From NCBI GenBank assembly GCA_011389855.1, contig JAABTM010000006.1, forward strand, positions 1 through 46,340: 46,340 nt of DNA, given 5' to 3'. The notes under the pieces are model-generated. The model searched no databases and was not told the DNA's origin. It was given only the letters and a program-made list of their open reading frames with translations. Origin of the DNA: Desulfobacteraceae bacterium. GTDB taxonomy: Bacteria > Desulfobacterota > Desulfobacteria > Desulfobacterales > JAABSP01. This document shows positions 8,304-17,500 of this stretch, in pieces (within the stretch, counting starts at the first letter, position 1; every line of letters starts with the position of its first letter). The position numbers and the translations under genes are program-made.

Positions 8304-9656
8304 ATGCCATCCAAGCGCCACAAAGTCCTCACCGAGAGCATCAAACGGCTGCTGCGCCGCAACGCGGGGAACCATCTGCGGAAGATCGTGAACAAGACCC
8401 ACGCCGCGGACCTCTCCATTGTCTTCCCTTCGCTGCCCATCTCCAACCAGCTCCGGCTCTTCGACATGATCGGGTCCATCGAGAAAAAGGGGGTGCTCGT
8501 CAGCGAACTGGACGAAGACACCTTCCACGATCTCATCGAGGGGATTCCTATCGAGGAGATCGTGGATATCCTCGACACCATGGCCCCGGACGACGTGGCG
8601 GACCTCATCGGCCGGCTCCCCGAGGAGAAGGCCACTTCCATTCTGGAAAAGATGAAAAAGGAGGGCTCCGAGCAGATCGAGGGGCTGCTCCGGTACGGCG
8701 ACGACACCGCCGGCGGCATCATGGTGCCGGACTTCATCGCCCTGAAGGAAGATCTCACCGCCAAGCAGGCCATCGAATCCCTCCAGAAGGAGCATCAGGA
8801 CGTGGAGATGCCCTTCTACATCTATGTGGTCAATGAGTACGGCAATCTGGTGGGGGTCATCTCCCTGCGCCAGTTGGTGGTGGTGCCGCCGGAAACCCAG
8901 CTGAGGGAGTTCATGTCCATCGACGTCTTTTCGGTGACCACGGACATGGACCAGGAGGAGGTGGCCAAGATCGTGGCCCGGTACGACATCCTGGCGGTGC
9001 CGGTGGTGGACAGCATGGGCAAGCTGGTCGGCATCGTCACCGTGGACGACGTCATAGACATCTTCCGGGAGGAAGCCACCGAGGACTTCCTCAAGATGGC
9101 GGGCGCCGGCGGCGAGTTCGTGGAGACCAAATCGGTGATGAAATCCACCCGGATCCGGCTGCCGTGGCTATTCGCCTCCTGCCTGGGCGGGATCATCGCC
9201 TTTTTCATCATCGGCCACTTCGAAGAGAGTCTCCACGAGTACACCTACCTGGCCGCCTTTATCCCGGTCATTATGGGCATGGGCGGCAACATCGGCACCC
9301 AGTCTTCCACCATCGTGGTCCGGGGGCTGGCCACCGGCTTCCTGGACGTCCGGGACACCTGGGCGGTGGTCGGCAAGGAGCTGGCCGTGGGGCTCATCCT
9401 GGGGGTGACCTATGCGGTGCTCATCGGTTTGGTGGCCCAGTTCCGGTTCAGCCTGTGGGCCCTGGCCGTCTCCGTGGGACTGGCCCTCATCTGCTCCATG
9501 TCGGTGGCGGCCCTGGTGGGGTCCCTGGTGCCCATGCTCTTCGTCCGGATCAACATCGACCCGGCCGTGGCCACCGGCCCCTTCGTCACCACCGCCATCG
9601 ACATCATCAGCGTCTTCTGCTATTTCCAGATCGCCACCATCCTTCTGGGCTTATGA
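8304..9656 (+). CDS. mgtE: Magnesium transporter MgtE
   Basis: This 450-residue protein has the three parts of MgtE: an N-terminal superhelical domain (to about residue 130, with repeated DVADLIGRLPEEKA-type helices), a CBS pair (about 135-255, including GNLVGVISLRQL and GKLVGIVTVDDV), and a five-helix membrane channel starting near residue 283. The pore signature is visible in MGMGGNIGTQSSTIVVRG. The cytosolic domains sense magnesium and close the channel when it is plentiful. The gene starts 14 bases after surA and is followed almost at once by recO, so the block is probably one operon. Confidence 0.95.
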   Translation: MPSKRHKVLTESIKRLLRRNAGNHLRKIVNKTHAADLSIVFPSLPISNQLRLFDMIGSIEKKGVLVSELDEDTFHDLIEGIPIEEIVDILDTMAPDDVADLIGRLPEEKATSILEKMKKEGSEQIEGLLRYGDDTAGGIMVPDFIALKEDLTAKQAIESLQKEHQDVEMPFYIYVVNEYGNLVGVISLRQLVVVPPETQLREFMSIDVFSVTTDMDQEEVAKIVARYDILAVPVVDSMGKLVGIVTVDDVIDIFREEATEDFLKMAGAGGEFVETKSVMKSTRIRLPWLFASCLGGIIAFFIIGHFEESLHEYTYLAAFIPVIMGMGGNIGTQSSTIVVRGLATGFLDVRDTWAVVGKELAVGLILGVTYAVLIGLVAQFRFSLWALAVSVGLALICSMSVAALVGSLVPMLFVRINIDPAVATGPFVTTAIDIISVFCYFQIATILLGL

Positions 9657-9660
9657 CGTC

Positions 9661-10434
9661 ATGTCCGACTTCACCGGCGCGGCCATCCTGCTTCGGCGCA
9701 TCGATTACGGGGACTGCGACCTCATCCTCACCTTCCTGACCCGGGAAGACGGCAAAGCCTCGGCCATGGCCAAATCGGCCAAAAAGAGCGTCAAACGGTT
9801 CGGCGGCATCCTGGAGCCCTTTTCCCTGCTTCAGGTGGTCTGGAAGCAGGGGCGCGGCGGGCTCCCCATCCTCCAGGAGGCCTCCCTCGAATCCGCTTTC
9901 TTTTGCATCCGCGGCGACATCCGGAAAACCGCCTACGCCAGCTACTGGACGGAGCTGGTCCACGAATGGGCCGAGGAGGGCGCCCCCCAGGCGTCCCTCT
10001 ACGAACTTCTCCGCCAGGTTCTCCACGGCCTGGACGCCGGCGTCGTGCCGGCGCCGGTGCTGAGCATCCTCTTCCAGATGCGGTTCGCCACCCTCACCGG
10101 GTTCCGCCCGGAGCTGGACCGCTGCAACGTCTGCGGCCTGCCGGTGGAAGCCATCCCCGCCGGCCGCATCGCCGTCGATATCCCCCGGGGCGGCATCGTC
10201 TGCGAGGGATGCGGGGGCCGCGCCGCCGGCAACTCCCCCATTTCCAGGGGCGCCGTCAAACAGCTCCTCTGGGCCGGCCGGGACGATTACGGCCTGGCCT
10301 GCCGGGTCCGGTTCTCGGACCGGTCCATCCGGGAAGGATTGGGGTTCCTGGAAACCTTTATTCCCTATCATTTGGGCAAACGCCCAAAAAGCCTCGCGTT
10401 TTTACAGAAAATCCGCGGGACGGCCAACGGTTAA
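9661..10434 (+). CDS. recO: DNA repair protein RecO
   Basis: This 257-residue protein has the RecO layout: an N-terminal OB-fold (TGAAILLRRIDYGDCDLILTF), a helical domain, and a zinc-binding site with CNVC near residue 155 and CEGC near 181. RecO works with RecR to load RecA on SSB-coated single-stranded DNA. The ATG at 9661 follows the mgtE stop by four bases. The C-terminal PYHLGKRPKSLAFL is typical of the family. Confidence 0.93.
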   Translation: MSDFTGAAILLRRIDYGDCDLILTFLTREDGKASAMAKSAKKSVKRFGGILEPFSLLQVVWKQGRGGLPILQEASLESAFFCIRGDIRKTAYASYWTELVHEWAEEGAPQASLYELLRQVLHGLDAGVVPAPVLSILFQMRFATLTGFRPELDRCNVCGLPVEAIPAGRIAVDIPRGGIVCEGCGGRAAGNSPISRGAVKQLLWAGRDDYGLACRVRFSDRSIREGLGFLETFIPYHLGKRPKSLAFLQKIRGTANG

Positions 10435-10443
10435 GGAGACGTC

Positions 10444-11478
10444 ATGGTAGTTTTGGTACTGGTGGTGACGGCGACGATTTTGATTTCGTCCCAGTGTTCA
10501 CTGTATGAAGCCATTCTCTATTCCACCCGCATGGGCACCCTGGAGGCCGAGCGCACCGACGAGCGCCGGCGGCTGAAGGCCCGGCGCATGATCGAGATGA
10601 AGCAAAAAATCTCCGTCCCGCTGTCGGCGATTCTCATCCTCAACACCCTGGCCAACACCGCCGGGGCCACCATCGCCGGCATGTACGCCCACAAGGCCCT
10701 GGGACCGGGCATGGTGCCGCTCTTTTCGGTGCTGTTCACCCTGGGCATCCTCTTTTTCGCCGAGATCATCCCCAAAACCGTGGGCGCGGTCTACTGGCGC
10801 CGGTTCTGGCCCGCCATCATCTGGCCCCTGACGATGATGAAATACGCCCTCTACCCGGCCATCCTCGTGACCCAGAAGCTGTCCGAGGCCATCACCGGCC
10901 GCGAGTCCGGTCCGGTCATCACCGAGGAGGACATCCTGGGAACCATCCGCCTGGGCGCCAAAGGCGGAGAGATCACCCAGCAGGAAAGCCTCATGCTCCA
11001 CAACATCATCCGCCTGGAGACCATCCCCGTGACCGACGTCATGACGCCGCGGACCGTGATGTTCGTTCTGGACGAGGAATCGACCGCCGAGGAGGGGTTC
11101 GAGGCGGCCCTGGAAAAAGGGTTTACCCGGATTCCGGTTTTCCGCAAAGATCGCGAGAACATCGTCGGCTATGCGATGATCCACGACCTGAGCGTGGCCA
11201 GGGTCAAGACGCCGGAGGCCCGCTTGTCCGAACTGATGAAGCCCATCCCCATAATCCAGGAAAACCAGAACTGCCTGGCCCTCCTGACCCAGTTTCTCAC
11301 CACCCGCCGCCAGATCGCCGTCATCTGGGACGAATACGGCGGCGTCGCCGGCGTGCTCACCCTCGAAGACATCGTGGAAACCCTGTTGGGCGCCGAGATC
11401 GTGGACGAAAACGACGCCGTAGTTGACCTGCGGAAACTGGCCCGGACGCAACGGCAGAAGCGGTTTACGGAGGCGTAG
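10444..11478 (+). CDS. CNNM/CorC-type membrane protein with CBS pair
   Basis: This 344-residue protein has a DUF21/CNNM membrane domain: hydrophobic segments near residues 1-20, 58-80, 92-115 and 120-145, including LFFAEIIPKTVGAVYWRR, the conserved acidic/proline motif. A CBS pair occupies about 200-325 (VTDVMTPRTVMFVLDEE, then WDEYGGVAGVLTLEDIVETLLG). Family members transport or regulate magnesium or other divalent ions. It lacks the CorC_HlyC C-terminal domain and ends soon after the second CBS motif. It starts 9 bases after recO behind AAGGAG. It is the last core gene before the accessory island. Confidence 0.85.
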   Translation: MVVLVLVVTATILISSQCSLYEAILYSTRMGTLEAERTDERRRLKARRMIEMKQKISVPLSAILILNTLANTAGATIAGMYAHKALGPGMVPLFSVLFTLGILFFAEIIPKTVGAVYWRRFWPAIIWPLTMMKYALYPAILVTQKLSEAITGRESGPVITEEDILGTIRLGAKGGEITQQESLMLHNIIRLETIPVTDVMTPRTVMFVLDEESTAEEGFEAALEKGFTRIPVFRKDRENIVGYAMIHDLSVARVKTPEARLSELMKPIPIIQENQNCLALLTQFLTTRRQIAVIWDEYGGVAGVLTLEDIVETLLGAEIVDENDAVVDLRKLARTQRQKRFTEA

Positions 11479-11562
11479 GGGGCGTGGGATTGAAATTCGG
11501 TTTGGGAATGGGAATGCGTGATGCGCGATCCGCTTTTCCGGTTGACGAACCGTCGCTTGAAG

Positions 11563-11624
11563 CAATATCCGTGAATGAATGAAGAATTCAGTCGGTTTTA
11601 CAGAGAATTCGTTCACGGATATTG
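11563..11624. repeat. Inverted repeat between core block and island
   Basis: CAATATCCGTGAA at the left end matches the reverse complement of the right end (TTCACGGATATTG). The match extends imperfectly inward through GAAT and GAATTC. There is no T-run, so it is not an ordinary terminator. About 35 bases further on, a C-rich/G-rich hairpin (11661-11685) precedes the ribosome site of the next gene. Either could be the remains of a small mobile element at the island border. Confidence 0.6.
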
Positions 11625-11717
11625 GATTTTCACCGATAGCCCACCCCCACCCCATCGTCCCCCCCTCTCCTCTCAGGGGAGGGGGCCGGGGGGAGGGGTT
11701 TAAAGGAGACCCCAACC

Positions 11718-13460
11718 ATGCAATACCCCCTCCCCGAATCCATCGGCAATCCGGACCTTCTCGCAGGCCGCGAAAAGGAATTCGCCCTGTTTAACAAATG
11801 GATATCCCGGATTCCAAAGCGGCTATCCAAATCAAGGGCCATCCTGGCCCGGCGCAAAAGCGGGAAGACATCGTTTTTGCAGCGCATTTTCAACCGATTG
11901 TGGAGCGAAAACGGAGAGGTGATCCCATTTTACATCAATATTTCGGAAAAGAAGATGTGGCTGCCGGATTTCGCCGAACAGTTTTATCGCGCGTTTGCGT
12001 CCCAGTACATTTCTTTCCTGGAACGAGACGAGGCAATGGTCAGAGAACCGCTGTCGCTTGATGCGATCAGGCAGTATGGGCTCGATAATGGCAACAACTC
12101 CCTTGTCAAGGATATCGACTTGATTCGCCATTATCGGGAACAGGGGAGTTTCGATCTGGCGTGGGACACCGCCAGCGGGGCCCCCCATCGCCACGCGGGC
12201 GTTTCCGGCGTCTCTTTTCTGGTCATGATCGACGAATTCCAGAACACCGGCGAATACATTTATATGGATGAGCACCACCAGCACGTTGACAACTCCATCC
12301 CCGGCACCTGGCACGACCTGTCCGAATCCAAACTCGCCCCCATGCTCGTTACCGGATCTTATGTCGGCTGGCTGATCAACATCATCGACACGTATCTGGA
12401 GGCCGGGCGGTTAAAACGGTACATGATGAATCCGTATCTTGAGCCGGAAGCCGGGCTCGAGGCGGTTTACCGCTACGCGGCCCATTACGAAGAATCCATC
12501 ACCAATGTAGCCGCCTTGCAAATCAACCGGTTGTGCATGTCCGACCCGTTTTTTATTTCCTGCGTGATCCAGAGCGATTTCGAAGGCAAGAACCTGACTT
12601 CGGAGGAGGGCGTGATCAACGCCGTCCATCACGAAATTACGGATCGGGCTTCCGAGATGTCCATGACCTGGGGCGAGTACATCGAATTGTCCTTAAAGCG
12701 GATCAACACCGTCAACAGCAAACACATTATGCTGCACTTGAGCAAGCACGCCGATCGGGAATGGACGCCGAGGGAATTGAAGCAAGAGCTAAGGCTTGAG
12801 ATCGATGAAAAGGAAATCAAAAAACTTTTGCAAAACATGGTCAAAGCCGATTTGATTCAGCGGGGCGGTTCGGACATCGATTACCGGGGTCTTACCGACG
12901 GCACGCTGGCGCTGATTCTCCGTCATCGGTTCGAAAAAGAGATCGCCACCTATCAGCCCAATGTGGAAACGACGGACCTGAAACAGGATTTTGGCGATGA
13001 AATCAAGCGTTTGAAAAAAGAAAAGCGGTCCCTGCGGGGGATGGTCAACCACCTCAGCGGCATGATGGCCGAATATATGTTATTCAACGAGTTCAGAAGC
13101 AAAAAGCGCTTCCGGCTTTCCCGGTATTTTGAAAACGTAAACCCTGACGTTGAATTGAACATCACCGATGTCGTCATGCGGACAAAATTTGAACGTCCCG
13201 ACGGCAAAGCGATGGAAATCGACGTGCTGGCCACATCGGCCCGCGCTTGGCTTCTGGCCGTGGAGGTAAAGAAAACCAAGGCGCCGGTGGGATTGCCGGC
13301 TGTCGAGGATTTCCTGGAAAAGGTCCGGGTTTTCGCCGACCTGCGGCCGGACAATGTTGTTCTGCCGGCGTTCTTTTCCGTGGGCGGTTTTACGGAGGAT
13401 GCCATGCGGTTTTGCGAGGAAAAGGGGATTGCGGTCGCCACTAGGATTGAGATATTTTGA
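11718..13460 (+). CDS. STAND-like ATPase fused to a PD-(D/E)XK nuclease-type domain
   Basis: This 580-residue protein resembles archaeal-type ATPases. A P-loop reads ARRKSGKTS (residues 44-52; the usual first glycine is alanine), and a Walker B segment reads FLVMIDEFQNT (near 168-178). A winged-helix-like region follows (about 344-385, EWTPRELKQELRLEI). The C-terminus contains EIDVLA, then AVEVKKTK (about 500-521), the D...ExK pattern of PD-(D/E)XK nucleases. Related proteins are usually uncharacterised and common in mobile regions. GGAGACC lies before the ATG. The gene is less GC-rich than the core block. A defence role is plausible from location only. Confidence 0.75.
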   Translation: MQYPLPESIGNPDLLAGREKEFALFNKWISRIPKRLSKSRAILARRKSGKTSFLQRIFNRLWSENGEVIPFYINISEKKMWLPDFAEQFYRAFASQYISFLERDEAMVREPLSLDAIRQYGLDNGNNSLVKDIDLIRHYREQGSFDLAWDTASGAPHRHAGVSGVSFLVMIDEFQNTGEYIYMDEHHQHVDNSIPGTWHDLSESKLAPMLVTGSYVGWLINIIDTYLEAGRLKRYMMNPYLEPEAGLEAVYRYAAHYEESITNVAALQINRLCMSDPFFISCVIQSDFEGKNLTSEEGVINAVHHEITDRASEMSMTWGEYIELSLKRINTVNSKHIMLHLSKHADREWTPRELKQELRLEIDEKEIKKLLQNMVKADLIQRGGSDIDYRGLTDGTLALILRHRFEKEIATYQPNVETTDLKQDFGDEIKRLKKEKRSLRGMVNHLSGMMAEYMLFNEFRSKKRFRLSRYFENVNPDVELNITDVVMRTKFERPDGKAMEIDVLATSARAWLLAVEVKKTKAPVGLPAVEDFLEKVRVFADLRPDNVVLPAFFSVGGFTEDAMRFCEEKGIAVATRIEIF

Positions 13461-13626
13461 CGGACCTATCCCTTTGCACCCGCCGTCTTTGTTGAGCATT
13501 TATCAGGAAATGGTCGTATCACCGGTCGATTTGCTGAAAAACCATGCTCTCAAAGTGATAAAAAGCGCGGTTCACTTGATAAACAACCAAAAGAAGTTAC
13601 AGTTCTTAGCGTGTATAATATGTCCT

Positions 13627-14598
13627 ATGCCACTATTTGACGCCTACATCTTCGCCGATTGGAGCGCCGCCAACAGCCCCGGACCCGGACGCCCGTCCGC
13701 CAACGCCGTATGGGTCGGCGAATGCCTCCCGCAAAAGGATCATCAACAGGAAACCTATCATCGAACCCGGCGCAACGGCGCTGACCATGTCGCCCATATC
13801 CTGGAAGACCATGTCAGTCACGGCCGCAGAGTTCTGGTGGGGTTCGATTTTTGTTACGGTTATCCCGCCGGTTTCGGCAAGGCGCTGGGGCTGCCGTCCG
13901 GTCCTGAATCCTGGTGGTGGATCTGGGCCCAACTGGCCGACAGAGGTCGGGACTCGGAAACCAATGTCAACAACCGGTTCCATGTCGCTGGAAAACTGAA
14001 CGGAATCGTGGGCGATGGTCGGCCCGGCCCGTTTTGGGGTTGCCCCGCGGGAAAGGACATTCCTAACTTACGGCCCCGGTCGCCGGGATTTCCCTTTCGC
14101 GCCGCGAACGGCGTCTCGCTGGAAAGGCTTCGCATCGTCGAAACCCGTCTGTCAGGAGTCCAGGAAACCTGGGGGCTTTATGGTCCCGGACGGGTCGGCG
14201 GCCAAACCCTGACAGGACTTCCCTGTGTTTATGGGCTGCGCAAAAGGCCGTTGTTCCGTCGCTGTAGCCGCGTCTGGCCGTTTGAAACCCGATTCACGGA
14301 AGTGCTTCCGGCTGATGAACGCCCATTCATCCTGCACGCTGAAGTCTGGCCCGGCGTCGTGGAAACGCGCTTCAAGGAACTGATAAGGGCAGCCCCCTCC
14401 CTGATCAGAGACAGGGCCCAAGTCAGGGCGCTTTGCCAATGGGCCTCCGAATTGGACGACCAAAACGCCCTCGGCCGGTTTTTCGATGCGCCGGAAGGCT
14501 TAACGTCCCAACAGCTTCGGGGTTGTATGGAGGAGGAAGGGTGGATTTTGGGGGCGGCATTAAATGATAGTATGCTTGCAGGGCAATATGTTTCATGA
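13627..14598 (+). CDS. Uncharacterised protein of a family often labelled CbiG
   Basis: The 323-residue protein carries the family landmarks YIFADWSAAN at the N-terminus, RVLVGFDFCYGYPAGF (about residue 75), NNRFHVAGKLN, PFWGCPAG and RVWPFETRF. Many databases name this family cobalamin biosynthesis CbiG, but there is no other cobalamin gene here and no CbiG motif I recognise, so the name is probably a carried-over error. Acidic residues after beta strands suggest an RNase H-like fold as in DUF429, an inference. I chose the ATG at 13627; upstream codons look non-coding. A TATAAT at 13614-13619 leaves almost no leader. The stop overlaps the next start (ATGA), so the gene is translationally coupled to the helicase. 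A fossil relative lies at about 19.9 kb. Confidence 0.65.
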   Translation: MPLFDAYIFADWSAANSPGPGRPSANAVWVGECLPQKDHQQETYHRTRRNGADHVAHILEDHVSHGRRVLVGFDFCYGYPAGFGKALGLPSGPESWWWIWAQLADRGRDSETNVNNRFHVAGKLNGIVGDGRPGPFWGCPAGKDIPNLRPRSPGFPFRAANGVSLERLRIVETRLSGVQETWGLYGPGRVGGQTLTGLPCVYGLRKRPLFRRCSRVWPFETRFTEVLPADERPFILHAEVWPGVVETRFKELIRAAPSLIRDRAQVRALCQWASELDDQNALGRFFDAPEGLTSQQLRGCMEEEGWILGAALNDSMLAGQYVS

Positions 14599-17500
14599 AT
14601 AAAAAACAGAAAAAGATCGCGTTGAAGGCTCTCCAAAACTTGCGTTTGCGCCTTCTGGATCTCACAGCCCGGAATCGTCTGATTAATTTCCGTCATACAA
14701 AAACAGGAAGTTTGCGCATTATCGATGCGTTGCCGGATCAGTTGGTTGCAACATTGCTGTCTGAAACTGAAATGCGATTTCTGCCAGTCTCAGAGCCAAC
14801 CCGCGAGGAACTGGTTAATTCGGGTCATATTGAAATTGACGAAGACACGGGGCAGGAGATTTCTTTGCAGAAAGACCCCTCTGCTGAGGAATGGGCAAAG
14901 CAATTGGGACTTAACACTTCCTATGAGGTTCCGTCGCCTGAAACCGGGACAACAGGCGTTCAACATGCGCCCGCCGCAATGCAAACATTGCTCTACCCTT
15001 ATGAATTGGAAAGCCGGCTCAAAAGTCTGACAAGGGTTTCTGAATCCGCTATCCAGGAAATGGGGGCCAATATTCTGTACATGGGTTTCGGATTTTTAGA
15101 GTGGTTTGAAAATGCCAGTGACAATTCCCGCATTGCGCCATTGTTTTTAGTGCCGACACGTCTAAAGAAAGGGCGGTTGAATCCACAAACCAGAACCTAT
15201 GAATACGCCTTAAAATACTCCGGCGAAGACATCATTGCCAACCTTTCTTTACGGGAAAAGCTCCGGGCTGATTTTGCCATGGCTTTGCCGGCGTTAGATG
15301 AGAGTACAAATCCTGAAGCCTATTTTGAAGAGGTGGTGGAATTGATTAAGGCTAACCAGCCGCGCTGGCGATTGCGTCGCTTCATCACGCTTACATTGCT
15401 GAATTTCAGCAAGCTGCTGATGTACCTTGATCTTGATCCCTCTCATTGGCCGAAGGATGCAAATATTGTCGATCATTCGTTAGTCGGGCGTTTTCTAATC
15501 GGTTGCGACGCAGACCAAAATCAAGGGGAGCCCAACGGCAGTTTTGAGTTTTGGGAAGAACATTCCATTGACGATCTGGAGGATGTCCACGCGAAGTACC
15601 CCTTAATTTATGATGCCGATAGCTCCCAGCATAGTGCTCTAATCGACGCAGTGGATGGAAAGGATTTGGTAATTGAAGGCCCGCCGGGGACGGGAAAATC
15701 ACAAAGCATTACAAACCTGATCGCCGCGGCCATGGCCCGGGGTAAAAAAGTGCTTTTTGTCGCCGAAAAGCTGGCGGCCTTGCAGGTGGTGCGCCGTCGA
15801 TTCGATGCCGCTGGTCTGGGACAATTCTGCCTGGAATTGCATAGTCACAAATCTCAAAAGCGGAAGATGCTGGATGAGATCGAGGCTCGTATGAACAATC
15901 ACGGGCGTTTCCGAATGCCAAAAGACATTGAACTTGATATCGTCCGTTATGAAGAGCTGAAAAAAAGTTTGAAAGATTATGTGGAGCGAATCAATCAGCC
16001 CTGGAAAAATACCGGGCAAACATTGCATGACATCTTTATGGCAGCCGTTCGCTATCGCAAGGAAATCGGCGCCAATCCGGAGGTGCTGCATCCAGAAAAC
16101 TATGACGGCGATAGTTTGGGTCGCGACGTCCAGCGGCGCATGGCGGACCAGCTCGATGCATTTTGTAAAATCTATCAGGCGGTAACAGATCAGCTCGATG
16201 ATGCTTCAACATTACAACAGCACCCTTGGCATGGTGTACGCAATTCCGATCTTCAAATATTTGATTCGGATCGGGTTCAGGCAGCATTGAACAATTGGCA
16301 ACAATCTCTCCAGCTTTTGAGTGAAGAAAGATCAAAGATAGCGGAAGTGTTGGATTGCGGACGGAGTGCCATCGCGGATAGCTTGAATGAAATTTCGTTG
16401 TTGTTGAATGATCTTGAAGGACTGCCATCTCTCAAAGGCAATGAAATACTGGACCTGTTGCCGGCGCTGCAAGGCGCCGTTCTGGACGAGGCGCATCAAT
16501 GCATAACACTTTTTGAAGAAATCCAGTCGCTTTACGCCGATCTCCAAATGCAAGTCGGGGTAGAGGTGTTGCAGGATCTTTCCGTTGTTGACAGCTTTCT
16601 TGATGGAAGTGAACAATTGGCCCAGCTTGTAGGTCCGATGGTCGAGTTGGGTGCGTTAGCAGAGACCATAAACCGGCTGACGGCAATGCGGGACCAACTG
16701 ACAGACCTGGAAGAACCGCTTCAAACAATTCAGGATATTGTGGGAGAAAACGCTGCCGCACACCTATTGCCTACTGAAGCAGGGCTTTTAGAGTTCAGGG
16801 TTTTCGTTGATCTGGTTTCTGGTCTTCATCCATCTTATTGGAAACTTCGCGATGAGCGGTTCGACAATGAGGAGATGGATGAATTGCTGCCCAGCCTTCG
16901 GAATGAACTCAACCGGCTTCATGCTTTGCGTGATGAATTAAGCAGCGTGTTTCGGCTTGATTCTTTACCTGAGCATAGTGAATTGAGGCGAATCAGGGAA
17001 GACATCGATGCCGGAGGGTTTTTTCGCTGGTGCAATAGCAGTTGGCGGTCTGCTCGCAAAGAGGCGCTCAATCTCGCAGAGGATAAATCGATACGATTGG
17101 CCAGACTGCGTTCTCTGATAGAAAAAGCAGAGGATTTTTTGGCAATGCGCCGGAAATTTGAGGAGAATAATCACTATAAAGAAGTATTCGGCGATTATAT
17201 GAAAGGGCTTGAAACAGATCTTAAAACCCTGGAATCATTGCGTGAGTGGTATAAAAGTGTGCGGCGGCAATATGGTTTGGGATTTGGACCAAAAGTTGCT
17301 CTTGGTAACGCCATTATCGAATTGCCGACGGAAATTGCCAGAGCGGTGCGTTCGTTGTCCGAACAAGGCGTTCAAAAACAATTGACGGATTTGCTGGATG
17401 ATCTCGAAACGCTCAAAAAAATATTTTCACCGGTTTCGGAACTGACCAATATCACAACACTGTTAGCGGGCCAGGAAGGCATGATTTCACGTCTCCTTAC

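Noticed and set aside
13354-13626. N-terminal extension of the CbiG-labelled gene
   Set aside because: The frame is open, but its residues overlap the end of the ATPase gene and continue through apparent non-coding DNA; the family N-terminus (DAYIFADWSAAN) begins at the 13627 ATG.
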